Shown here: piece after piece, positions 51,112 through 60,015 of the stretch
Layout of the letters: every line of letters begins with the position of its first letter
Numbering within the stretch: the first letter of the stretch is position 1
Assembly (NCBI GenBank): GCA_964560495.1
Contig: CAZLMM010000026.1
Span: forward strand, 8,690-72,689
Length of the DNA stretch: 64,000 nt
DNA from: UBA5069 sp964560495
GTDB taxonomy: Bacteria > Chloroflexota > Anaerolineae > Caldilineales > Caldilineaceae
Direction of reading: 5' to 3'
Translations under genes and position numbers: made by a program
The notes under the pieces: model-generated
Database searches by the model: none
What the model was told of the DNA's origin: nothing
What the model saw: the letters and a program-made list of their open reading frames with translations, nothing else

Positions 51112-53286
51112 GACCCCCAAATTTCGACCTTCAGCTTGCAGCTTCTTGCCGCCGACGCGCAACCAGTGAATCACGATCCCCACGACCAACAACGCCAAAC
51201 CGATACCATCCAACAGAGGTTCGGCATAGAGGAGCAGAAAGCCGCTGACGCCAATAATGATGCGTTCGATGGTGGAAGCCGGTCGCAGCAACCAACCGCC
51301 GAAGGCCACCGCAAAGCCGAACACAGCAATGCACGCAGTGGTGAACGTGAGGGCTATGGTCGCCGGGTCGCCGATCATGAGCAAGCCAAGCCCTTCATAG
51401 CTCAGCGTGAACATGAAGGGCACCAAGAACGCCGGCAGACAATACTTCCAGGCCATCATCATGGTGGGATAGGGTCGACCGCCGGTGATGGCCGCAGCCG
51501 CAAACGGTGAGAGTGCAGTGGGTGGGGAAACATCCGCCAGCACAGCGTAATAAAAAACGAACATGTGCGCCGCCACCTCTGGCACGCCCACATGCACCAT
51601 GGCCGGGATGACCATGACGGCTGCAATGATATAGGACGCAGTTACAGGCACCGCCAGGCCCAGCACCCAAATGGCGATGGCCGAGAAGAAGACCGTGAGA
51701 AAGAGATTCCCGGCGCCCAACTGGACGATCATGCCGGAAATTTTCAGCCCCAAACCTGTTAGCGTGACGACGGAAACGATGATGCCGGCGCAGGCAGTGG
51801 TGGCGGCGATGGAGACCACGCTGCGCCCACCCGACTCGAAGACATGGAGGATGCGCCCGGTGTTCGAGTCGGCAGGTTGCCTGCGGAGATAACGCACGCT
51901 GACCGCAGCCAAAGCTAACACAACGCACGCCATCATGCCCCAATAGGCTGCGGTCGAAGCGCGAAAATCCAGCGCAAGGTAGAGTACGCCAGCAACAACG
52001 ACGCCGCCAGCAAAGGCCCACAAGGATGTCAGCCGCGTTTCCACGCGCAGAAAGCTCAAGCAAAAGGCAATGATGATGGACCAGAATACGGCTAGAAATG
52101 CGGTCATGCCCAAGGCCATCAACACGGCAACAGCCAGGAGCGATGTGAAATGATAACCGTAACGCAGAGTGAGTTGAAGCAGTGGTTGCGTCTCGATCTC
52201 CACGGGTTTGGTATGCGCTCGCCGCGAATCCGCTTCAATCATGAGAAAACAGGAAAGATAGTAGAGAATGGTGGGGATGATCGCCATTGTCAGCACTTCC
52301 AAATAGGAGATTTCCAGATACTCGGCGATGAGAAAGGCCGCAGCACCCAGTGTGGGCGGCGAGAGAATGGCGCCCAATCCGGCTGCCGACAGGATGCCGC
52401 CGGCGGTATTCGGTTCATAGCCAGCACGCTTGAGCATGGGCCACGAGAGCGCGCCCAATGTCACCGTTGTGGCTACGCCGCTGCCGGACACGGTGCCCAG
52501 AAGGAAGCCGGCCGCCGTCACAGTGCGCCCCGGGCCAGAGCCGCTCTTGGATTTGCCTAGCGCAGCGAACGACCAATCGAGGAAGAACTTGCCGGCGCCG
52601 CTGTATTCCAACACCGCGCCATAGATGGTGAAAAGGATGATAAAGGTCGCTGCCACATCCAACGGGATGCCAAAGACTCCTTCGAGTGTGAGGTAGTTCT
52701 GTCCCACGATACGGTCGATGCGATACCCCCGATGGTCGAACGGTTCGGGAATGTAGGGGCCGAAGAAAGCGTAGGCGATGAAGGCCACAGCGATCAGCGC
52801 CAAGGTCGCACCGGTCGTGCGCCGGGTTGCTTCGAGCACGAGCAGGATCAGCACGCCGCCCATGACTACTTCCAGGGTGGTCGGTCGCGTCACCCGCTGC
52901 AAGGCAGAGCCATATACCTCCAGCAAGTAGAGGATCGACGCGACAGCAGCCAGGACCAGGAGAATGTCATAGACTTTCACATGGCTGCGGTCGGCGCGGC
53001 GCATGGGGTAGTAGAGAAAGGTGAGCGTCAGCACGATCATCAAGAAGACCGCACGGTATATATGCGTGGTGATGCTGTATTGCGTCCAGTACAACGCGTA
53101 GATCGACAGACAGGCGGCCAACACGCCGGTGAGAATGCGCCAGAAGCCGATGAACTTGCGCATGGGCGATTCGGCCTCGAATTCTTCGATGAGTTCTTCG
53201 AGCTTGTCTGGGCTGAGATTCTCGCCCAGAAGTGCATCGTCTTCAGGCGCATTCTGCGATGTAAGCTCGCTGGTTGCTGTGGTCAT
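51109..53286 (-). CDS. TRAP transporter fused 4TM/12TM permease
   Basis: About 725 residues. After an acidic cytoplasmic N-terminus (ELTSQNAPEDDALLGENLSP) four helices form the DctQ-like part (residues 40-170). About twelve to fourteen helices of the DctM-like part follow, with the conserved GSGVATTVTLGALSWPMLKR, GILSAAGLGAILSPPTLGAA and ALSPFAAAAITGGRPYPTMM segments. This is the fused form that works with TAXI-type binding proteins. ATG 53286 (MTTATSELTSQ) is chosen over a TTG three codons upstream. The binding-protein gene lies 142 bp upstream, so they are one system. Ligand unknown; glutamate-, carboxylate- and related TAXI substrates are possible. Confidence 0.9.
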   Translation of the reverse strand: MTTATSELTSQNAPEDDALLGENLSPDKLEELIEEFEAESPMRKFIGFWRILTGVLAACLSIYALYWTQYSITTHIYRAVFLMIVLTLTFLYYPMRRADRSHVKVYDILLVLAAVASILYLLEVYGSALQRVTRPTTLEVVMGGVLILLVLEATRRTTGATLALIAVAFIAYAFFGPYIPEPFDHRGYRIDRIVGQNYLTLEGVFGIPLDVAATFIILFTIYGAVLEYSGAGKFFLDWSFAALGKSKSGSGPGRTVTAAGFLLGTVSGSGVATTVTLGALSWPMLKRAGYEPNTAGGILSAAGLGAILSPPTLGAAAFLIAEYLEISYLEVLTMAIIPTILYYLSCFLMIEADSRRAHTKPVEIETQPLLQLTLRYGYHFTSLLAVAVLMALGMTAFLAVFWSIIIAFCLSFLRVETRLTSLWAFAGGVVVAGVLYLALDFRASTAAYWGMMACVVLALAAVSVRYLRRQPADSNTGRILHVFESGGRSVVSIAATTACAGIIVSVVTLTGLGLKISGMIVQLGAGNLFLTVFFSAIAIWVLGLAVPVTASYIIAAVMVIPAMVHVGVPEVAAHMFVFYYAVLADVSPPTALSPFAAAAITGGRPYPTMMMAWKYCLPAFLVPFMFTLSYEGLGLLMIGDPATIALTFTTACIAVFGFAVAFGGWLLRPASTIERIIIGVSGFLLLYAEPLLDGIGLALLVVGIVIHWLRVGGKKLQAEGRNLGV

Positions 53287-53428
53287 CTGTGGCAAAAATG
53301 ATTGGGTTGTGCAAATCGAAGATTCGGGCTGTCACACTGATCGGAACGGGCGCACCCGCCTACGCAACAAAGCGCTCCTCGACTGCGCAGGATTCCTCGC
53401 TCCGCTCAGAGTGACAGATCAGAACGCC

Positions 53429-54565
53429 CTACTGGGGCCAGACGCCTTGCTCGACATAGAACTGGATTGCGCCTGGGTGATAGGGAATAGATGAACCCTG
53501 CACTGCACTCTCCAGGTCCAGGTTCTTGGCCTCGGGATGCACCTCTTGCACCTCGGCCAGATTGTCGAAGATCGTGGTCAGCAGCCGATGGGCCAGTTCG
53601 GTCGGCATTTCTGCGTTGACGAAAAGGGTGTTGCCGATGCCCACGCCGGGCACATCGGCGTCCAGCCCATAGACATCTTTGGGCAGCGTATAGGCCGTGT
53701 AGACCGGCCCATACTTTTCGCGCAGCGGCTCGACAAACGCGCCTGTGTCCAGAAATCTCACGTCAACGCCCGGCGTGTTGACCAGATCGGTGACGGCTGA
53801 GGTCGGCAGGCCGCCAATCCAAAAGAAGGCGTCGATCTTCTGGTCCTTGATGGCGCCCACCGATTCGGCCACACTCAAATTGTCACGAGTGATGTCAGCC
53901 ATGGGGTCCAGCCCGGCCGCTTCCAGCAGGCGATCCGCCGCGCCCTCGGTGCTGCTGCCCGCCGATCCCACCGAAATGCGCTTGCCCTTCATGTCGGCGA
54001 TCGTCTCGATGCCCGATCCTTCCAGCGCAACGACGTGGATGAAGCTCGTGTAGAGCGTGGCCAACGCGCAGGCCGGCACTGCCCCCGTATCGGCGTAAGC
54101 GCCCTCGCCATTGATGGCGTTGTAGGCCGAATCCATAGTGGACATGCCAATGTCGGCGTCGCCCACCTGCACCAACTTCATGTTGTCCACCGAGCCGCCG
54201 GTGACCTCAGCTGTGGCCTCGGCGTTTTCCATCTTCTCCGTGATGATGCGCGCCAGGCCGCCGCCATATGGGAAGAAAACGCCGCCGGTGCCACCCGTGC
54301 CGATGACCAGGCGCAGCTTGCCTTCGGGGATGGCGCCGCTGGCGTTCTCCGGCGTACACGGTTCGGTGTACGTTATTCCTTCAAGCGTTGCAGGTTGGGT
54401 GGCCGGATCAGCCACGGGCGCAGCAGGCATCTCTGCTTCGCCAGGCGCAGCAGATTCAGCGGGCGCTTCCGCGGCAGGCGCAGCAGGCGACGCCGGCGCT
54501 GCACATGCCGCCAGAACAAACAACATTCCCCAAATAGTGATGACAGCCATCAGTCTCGTCCACAT
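53429..54565 (-). CDS. TAXI-family TRAP solute-binding lipoprotein
   Basis: 378 residues, start ATG 54565 after GAAAGGAGCCTC. The first 23 residues are a lipoprotein signal ending MLFVLAACAAP. A Pro/Ala/Glu-rich linker follows to about residue 65. The mature domain begins LRLVIGTGGTGGVFFPYGGG and has NAEATAEVTGGSVDNMKLVQ, GDADIGMSTMDSAYNAINGE and ADMKGKRISVGSAGSSTEGA, which is the TAXI (TRAP-associated extracytoplasmic) pattern. Cys residues at CTPENASG and CALATLYTSF may form a disulphide. It delivers the ligand to the fused permease downstream. Confidence 0.9.
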   Translation of the reverse strand: MWTRLMAVITIWGMLFVLAACAAPASPAAPAAEAPAESAAPGEAEMPAAPVADPATQPATLEGITYTEPCTPENASGAIPEGKLRLVIGTGGTGGVFFPYGGGLARIITEKMENAEATAEVTGGSVDNMKLVQVGDADIGMSTMDSAYNAINGEGAYADTGAVPACALATLYTSFIHVVALEGSGIETIADMKGKRISVGSAGSSTEGAADRLLEAAGLDPMADITRDNLSVAESVGAIKDQKIDAFFWIGGLPTSAVTDLVNTPGVDVRFLDTGAFVEPLREKYGPVYTAYTLPKDVYGLDADVPGVGIGNTLFVNAEMPTELAHRLLTTIFDNLAEVQEVHPEAKNLDLESAVQGSSIPYHPGAIQFYVEQGVWPQ

Positions 54566-54643
54566 GCAGAGGCTCCTTTCGGTTATTCGGTTTTCGGTAG
54601 GTAGGGAAATGCACAAGCGACAAAGTACGAAGTGATTATAGCT

Positions 54644-54672
54644 TTGGCGCGATCAGGTGTCAATCGTATAAT
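54644..54672 (+). promoter_or_regulatory. Sigma-70-type promoter of the large helicase gene
   Basis: TTGGCG (54644-54649) and TATAAT (54667-54672) are exactly 17 bp apart, 42 bp before the GTG start. The gene thus has its own promoter. Confidence 0.7.
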
Positions 54673-54713
54673 AGCGCCAACTCTGCCTGCACGATCCCGA
54701 AAGGACCCCAGCC

Positions 54714-57700
54714 GTGGATGTCTTTCAACTTCGCAACCAGATCATTGATGACTACGCCGATTACATTGGCAGCTTCATCCATATCAGCGATGAGAGGATC
54801 CGGGAGCTTGTGGACTCGGAACTGCACAACGGTCTGTTGTGGCCGCAACCCTTGCTGCAGCTGAATCCTGGTTTTGAACCGGGCGCATGGATTCACGAAC
54901 TCATCGCAGAAGGGCGCTTGCATGCTCTGTGCCAAGCGATTTTTGCCATCAAAGAAAACGACAAACCCAATCGGCCGCTGCGTCTCCACCGCCATCAGAC
55001 CGATGCCATCTTTGCCGCCGCGTCGGGCGACAATTATGTGCTGACGACCGGGACCGGTTCGGGCAAGAGCCTGGCCTACATCGTCCCCATCGTGAACTTT
55101 GTCCTGCAGCGTGGCAGCGGCCAGGGCATTCGCGCGATTGTGGTCTATCCCATGAATGCGTTGGCCAACAGCCAGAAGAACGAGTTGGAGAAGTTCCTCT
55201 GTCGTGGCTTTCCAGAGGGCAAGCCGCCGGTCACCTTTCGGCGCTACACCGGCCAGGAAAATGAAGAAGAGCGCGCCGAAATCCTCGCCCATCCGCCCGA
55301 CATTCTGCTCACCAATTACGTGATGTTGGAACTGATGCTCACACGCCCAACCGAAAAGAAGATCGTCGCCGCAGCGCAGGAGAACCTTCAATTCCTGGTG
55401 CTGGATGAACTCCACACCTATCGGGGGCGGCAAGGCGCTGATGTGGCGCTGCTCGTGCGCCGCGTGCGCGACCTGTGCGCCAACCCGGCGCTGCAGGTTG
55501 TGGGCACATCCGCCACGCTGGCTGGCGAGGGCGTCTTTGCCCAACAGCAACAGCAGATCGCCCGCGTTGCCAGCCGGCTCTTTGGCGCGCCCGTCAAGCC
55601 AGAGCGCATCATCGGCGAAACCTTGCGGCGCTTGACCGTTGAGCGCGACTGGAACGATGAGGGCAATCGGGCGTTGCTGGCGGCGCGTGTCCTGTCCGGC
55701 GGAGAGCGCGAGTTGGTTGACTTTGCGTCCTTTGTGGCAGACCCGTTGGCATCCTGGATCGAATCGGTCTTTGGGCTGACGACTGAAACAGGGAGCGAGC
55801 GCCTCATACGCGCGACGCCGCGCACGATTTCCGGGCCACGCGGAGCGGCGGCGCTTTTGGCGCAGCAATGCGGCGTGGCCGAAGAGATGTGCAACATCGC
55901 CATCGAACGCACGCTCATGGCTGGCTACAATCTTCCCCATCCTGAGAGCGGGTTTCCGGTCTTCGCCTTCCGCCTGCACCAGTTTATCAGCCGCGGCGAC
56001 ACAGTCTACGCCTCGCTCGACGCGCCGGAGACGCGCTACATCACCACGCAGGGACAGCGATTTGTCCCGGGCGACCGAAGTCGCATCCTGCTGCCCATCG
56101 CCTTCTGTCGCGAATGCGGTCAGGAGTACTACACCGTCTTCCGCGCTGTCGACGCCAACACGGACGCCATCACCTATCTTGGGCGCAACCTGACAGACCA
56201 GGTTGGCGACGGCGGGAGCGAGGCCGGCTTTCTGTTCAGCAGCAGCGACAATCCCTGGCCCGAAGAACGCTCCGCGCAGATCGAACGCTTACCCGAAGAC
56301 TGGCTTGAGCTTGCTGGCGGTCAATTACAGGTCAAGCGGAGCGTCAGACAGCGCGAACCGCGCGCCGTGCGCGTCAACACACAAGGGCGAGAGGAGCAAT
56401 CCGCCGCGCCCTATCACTTTGTGAAGGCGCCCTTTGCCTTCTGCCTCAATTGCGGCGTGGCCTACGCCGGCCGGCAGAGTTCGGACTACGGCAAGCTGGC
56501 TGTGCTCTCTTCCGAAGGGCGCAGCACGGCTACGACGATTCTCAGCCTTTCCACGTTGCGTTCGCTGCGTGGGGACAATCAACTCAAAACCGAAGCGCAC
56601 AAGCTGCTCAGTTTCACTGACAACCGCCAGGACGCCTCGCTCCAGGCGGGTCACTTCAACGACTTTGTGGAGGTTGGCATTCTGCGCACCGCTCTTTATC
56701 GGGCTGTGGAGAACGCCGGGCCGGAGGGCATCCCTCACGACCTCTTGCCCCTGCGCGTTTTTGACGCGCTCAAGCTGCCCATCGACGCCTTCGCCGCCGA
56801 CCCCACTGTCAAGTTTGCCGCCCGCACAGAGACAGAACGGGCGCTGCGCGAGGTGCTGGCCTATCGCATCTATCAGGACCTGCGGCGGGGCTGGCGTGTG
56901 ACTTCGCCCAATCTTGAGCAATGCGGTCTGCTCAAGATCGAGTATGCTTCGCTGGCGGAGCTGTGCGCGGCCGACGAAGAATGGAGCGGGCGCCATCCGG
57001 CGCTGACCGACGCCTCGCCTGGGGAGCGCATGGAAGTCGCCAAGGCGTTGCTCGACTATCTGCGCCGCGAGTTGGCCATCAAGGTCGACTATCTGGATGC
57101 TGTGCGCCAGGAGAGTCTGCGCCAGTTGAGCAATCAGCGCCTGTGCGAGCCGTGGGCCATCGACGACAACGAGCAGTTGCTGCACAGCTACATCGCCTTT
57201 CCACGCAGCGCCAGGCCAGGCGACAGCGGCGAGTGCGTCTATCTCTCTGGGCGGGGCGGGTTTGGCCTCTATTTGCGGCGCCCCGGCGTCCTGCCCCGCT
57301 ACAAGGTAAAGCTCACCGTCGAGGAATCGGAGCGCATCATCGTTCAGTTATTTGGCGTGCTGCGTTCTGCGGGCCTGGTTGAGCCGGCAACCGAACCCAG
57401 GGAGAAGAACGAGGTCTCCGGTTACAGAATTCCGGCGGCGGCGCTCATCTGGAAAGCCGGCGACGGCAGCGAACCTCTGCGTGATGTGATTCGCGTGCCG
57501 CGCGCCGCGGCTGCCGGTTCTCGCGTCAATCGCTACTTCGTAGAATTCTATCGCCAACCGGTGGAGCGCCTGCACGGTTTTCGCGCCAGGGAACACACCG
57601 CGCAAGTGCCGGGCGCCCAGCGGATCGAGCGTGAGGAGCGCTTTCGCAAGGCAGAATTGCCCCTGTTGTTCTGCTCGCCGACAATGGAGCTGGGCGTGGA

Positions 57701-59906
57701 CATTGCCCAACTCAACGCGGTCAACATGCGCAATGTGCCGCCGACGCCCGCCAACTACGCCCAGCGTTCTGGCCGGGCCGGGCGCAGCGGCCAGCCAGCG
57801 CTGGTGCTCACCTACTGCACCACCGGCAGCCCCCACGACCAATATTTCTTCAAGCGCCCCCAGAACATGGTGGCTGGCGCGGTCACGCCGCCGCGCCTTG
57901 ATCTGTCCAATGAGGACCTGGTGCGCGCCCATGTCCATGCCGTTTGGCTGGCAGAGACCGGGCTGTGGCTGGGACAGTCGCTCAAAGAAGTGCTGGATGT
58001 GAGCAGCGACACGCCTTCACTCAAGCTGCTGGAATCAGTGCGCGCGGCCATTCAGTCGCCCAGCGCCCGCGCCAAAGCCAAAGCGCGCATGACACAGATC
58101 CTCGGCGCGCTGGAGGAAGAACTGAGCCAAGCTGGCTGGCTGCGCGACGACTGGCTCGACCGCGTGTTGGAACAGGTGGGAGAGAGCTTCGACCGCGCCT
58201 GCGACCGCTGGCGTGACCTCTATCGGGCTGCGCTCAAACAGCGCGCCGTGCAGAACAAGATCATCGGCGACGCGTCTCGCCCCGCAAAGGACAAGGAGCA
58301 GGCCAGGCGGCTGCGCGCCGAGGCCGAGGCGCAGATGGAGCTGCTCACCTCCAGCGCCAATGTCATGCAGTCGGATTTCTACAGCTATCGCTACTTTGCC
58401 AGCGAGGGCTTCTTGCCCGGCTACAATTTCCCGCGCCTGCCCCTTTCGGCCTATATTCCGGGGCGGCGCAACCTCAAGAATGATCAGGACGAATATCTCA
58501 ACCGCCCGCGCTTTTTGGCTATCTCGGAGTTTGGGCCGCGCAGCATCATCTATCATGAAGGTTCACGCTACATCGTCAACAAGGTCATCCTGCCAGTCGA
58601 CGCCCAAAGCGACCACGGGCTGCTGACCACCAGCGCCAAACTCTGCCCCGCCTGCGGCCATCTGCACCCCATTCAGGAGGGCGTCTACAATCCTGACCGT
58701 TGCGAGCAGTGCCATCAGCTGCTGGCGTCGCTCCATCTTGGCCTGATGCGCATGCAGAACGTTTCGACCAAACGCCGTGATCGCATCAGCTCGGACGAGG
58801 AGGAACGCACACGCATGGGCTATGAGCTGGCGACCGCGGTGCGTTTCGAGCGCAGCGGCCAGCACGCGACGACGCGGGCGGCGACGGTGCTGGCCGCAGA
58901 TGGCAGCGAGCTGTTGCGGCTGACCTATGGCCATGCCGCAACACTTTGGCGCATCAATCTGGGTTGGCGGCGGCGCAAGCAGAAGGGCATCTATGGCTTT
59001 GTCCTCGACGCCGAGCGCGGCTATTGGGCGCGCAACGAAGAGGCCATGGAAGATGATCCCGACGATTCCATGAGCGCGGCCAAACAACACATCACGCCCT
59101 ACGTGGAGGATCGGCGCAACTGCCTGCTGATCGAGCCAATGACGCCGCTGTCGCTGGCGGCCATGGCCTCGCTCCAGCCCGCGTTGAAACACGCCATCCA
59201 GGTGCGCTATCAGCTTGAGGACAACGAGCTGGCCGCTGAACCGCTGCCCAACATGGGCGACCGTCGTCTGCTCTTGCTCTACGAGGCGGCAGAAGGGGGC
59301 GCTGGCGTCTTGCGTCAGTTGTTGGATGATGCGCAGGCGCTGGGCGAAGTGGCCGCCTGCGCGCTGGATCTCTGCCATTTCGACCCTGAAAGCGGCGAAG
59401 ACCTGCGCCGTGCGCCCCACAGCCGGGAGGAGTGCGAAGCCGCCTGCTATGATTGCCTGCTGAGCTACACCAATCAGATGGATCATCCCCTGCTAGACCG
59501 CACGCTGGTGCGCGACCTCCTGCTGGCGCTGCGCAGGGGCGTCGTCCACGCCAGCCCCACCGCCCGTCCGCGCGGCGAGCATCTGGCCTGGCTCAAAACC
59601 CAGTGCGACAGCGACCTGGAACGCCAATGGCTCGACTTCATGGATGCCCGCAACCTGCGCCTGCCCGACGCCGCGCAACAGTGCGTCGACGCCTGCAACA
59701 CCAAGCCTGATTTCACCTACAGCGACCAGATGACGGCTGTGTACATCGACGGCATTCACCACAAGTATGAGGACATTGTCAGCCATGACAGGCAGGTGAC
59801 GCGCTGTCTGGAGGATATAGGGTACACGGTGGTGCGTTTTGGGCTGGACACAAGTTGGGACGAGATCGTGGCGCGTCACGGGTGGTTGTTTGGCGAGAAG
59901 AAGTGA
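54714..59906 (+). CDS. DEAD/DEAH helicase with DUF1998 and C-terminal nuclease
   Basis: 1730 residues from a GTG after GAAAGGACCCC. Walker A is TTGTGSGKSLAYIVP near residue 113, the DEAH-box equivalent VLDELHTYRGRQGADVALLV near 228, and the helicase-C motif VI YAQRSGRAGRSGQPALVL near 1016. Cysteine pairs (FCRECGQEY, FCLNCGVAY, CPACGHLHP with CEQCHQ) suggest zinc sites. DUF1998 lies at about 1500-1600 with CALDLCHF and CEAACYDCLLSYTNQMDHPL. The last 110 residues (ERQWLDFMDA, KPDFTYSDQMTAVYIDGIHH, HDRQVTRCLEDIGYTVVRF) look like a DUF559/Vsr-type PD-(D/E)XK nuclease. Similar helicases occur in DISARM (DrmA/B) and Druantia (DruE). With the next gene it forms a module. Confidence 0.85.
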   Translation: MDVFQLRNQIIDDYADYIGSFIHISDERIRELVDSELHNGLLWPQPLLQLNPGFEPGAWIHELIAEGRLHALCQAIFAIKENDKPNRPLRLHRHQTDAIFAAASGDNYVLTTGTGSGKSLAYIVPIVNFVLQRGSGQGIRAIVVYPMNALANSQKNELEKFLCRGFPEGKPPVTFRRYTGQENEEERAEILAHPPDILLTNYVMLELMLTRPTEKKIVAAAQENLQFLVLDELHTYRGRQGADVALLVRRVRDLCANPALQVVGTSATLAGEGVFAQQQQQIARVASRLFGAPVKPERIIGETLRRLTVERDWNDEGNRALLAARVLSGGERELVDFASFVADPLASWIESVFGLTTETGSERLIRATPRTISGPRGAAALLAQQCGVAEEMCNIAIERTLMAGYNLPHPESGFPVFAFRLHQFISRGDTVYASLDAPETRYITTQGQRFVPGDRSRILLPIAFCRECGQEYYTVFRAVDANTDAITYLGRNLTDQVGDGGSEAGFLFSSSDNPWPEERSAQIERLPEDWLELAGGQLQVKRSVRQREPRAVRVNTQGREEQSAAPYHFVKAPFAFCLNCGVAYAGRQSSDYGKLAVLSSEGRSTATTILSLSTLRSLRGDNQLKTEAHKLLSFTDNRQDASLQAGHFNDFVEVGILRTALYRAVENAGPEGIPHDLLPLRVFDALKLPIDAFAADPTVKFAARTETERALREVLAYRIYQDLRRGWRVTSPNLEQCGLLKIEYASLAELCAADEEWSGRHPALTDASPGERMEVAKALLDYLRRELAIKVDYLDAVRQESLRQLSNQRLCEPWAIDDNEQLLHSYIAFPRSARPGDSGECVYLSGRGGFGLYLRRPGVLPRYKVKLTVEESERIIVQLFGVLRSAGLVEPATEPREKNEVSGYRIPAAALIWKAGDGSEPLRDVIRVPRAAAAGSRVNRYFVEFYRQPVERLHGFRAREHTAQVPGAQRIEREERFRKAELPLLFCSPTMELGVDIAQLNAVNMRNVPPTPANYAQRSGRAGRSGQPALVLTYCTTGSPHDQYFFKRPQNMVAGAVTPPRLDLSNEDLVRAHVHAVWLAETGLWLGQSLKEVLDVSSDTPSLKLLESVRAAIQSPSARAKAKARMTQILGALEEELSQAGWLRDDWLDRVLEQVGESFDRACDRWRDLYRAALKQRAVQNKIIGDASRPAKDKEQARRLRAEAEAQMELLTSSANVMQSDFYSYRYFASEGFLPGYNFPRLPLSAYIPGRRNLKNDQDEYLNRPRFLAISEFGPRSIIYHEGSRYIVNKVILPVDAQSDHGLLTTSAKLCPACGHLHPIQEGVYNPDRCEQCHQLLASLHLGLMRMQNVSTKRRDRISSDEEERTRMGYELATAVRFERSGQHATTRAATVLAADGSELLRLTYGHAATLWRINLGWRRRKQKGIYGFVLDAERGYWARNEEAMEDDPDDSMSAAKQHITPYVEDRRNCLLIEPMTPLSLAAMASLQPALKHAIQVRYQLEDNELAAEPLPNMGDRRLLLLYEAAEGGAGVLRQLLDDAQALGEVAACALDLCHFDPESGEDLRRAPHSREECEAACYDCLLSYTNQMDHPLLDRTLVRDLLLALRRGVVHASPTARPRGEHLAWLKTQCDSDLERQWLDFMDARNLRLPDAAQQCVDACNTKPDFTYSDQMTAVYIDGIHHKYEDIVSHDRQVTRCLEDIGYTVVRFGLDTSWDEIVARHGWLFGEKK

Positions 59907-59914
59907 GTGGCGGG

Positions 59915-59952
59915 TGACTCGTGACGTTTGACTCGTCATGCGTCACGAGTCA
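59915..59952. repeat. 12-bp inverted repeat between the two helicase genes
   Basis: TGACTCGTGACG and CGTCACGAGTCA pair perfectly over 12 bp around a 14-base spacer; CATGCGTCA also occurs twice here. It may be a terminator for the first gene or a binding site for a regulator of the second. Confidence 0.6.
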
Positions 59953-59971
59953 TGCGTCATCAGTGTTGCGA

Positions 59972-59977
59972 TATAAT
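59972..59977 (+). promoter_or_regulatory. TATAAT -10 box before the second helicase
   Basis: Perfect TATAAT 38 bp before ATG 60016. The -35 is weak (GTCATG). It lies just after the inverted repeat at 59915-59952, so a repressor there could block it. Confidence 0.5.
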
Positions 59978-60015
59978 GCGAAATCATTTCCAGAGTGAAC
60001 TAGGACTCCACAACT

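Noticed and set aside
54660..55979. 439-codon minus-strand frame at the 5' end of the large helicase
   Set aside because: It overlaps the helicase Walker A region and the helicase promoter; no domain is visible.
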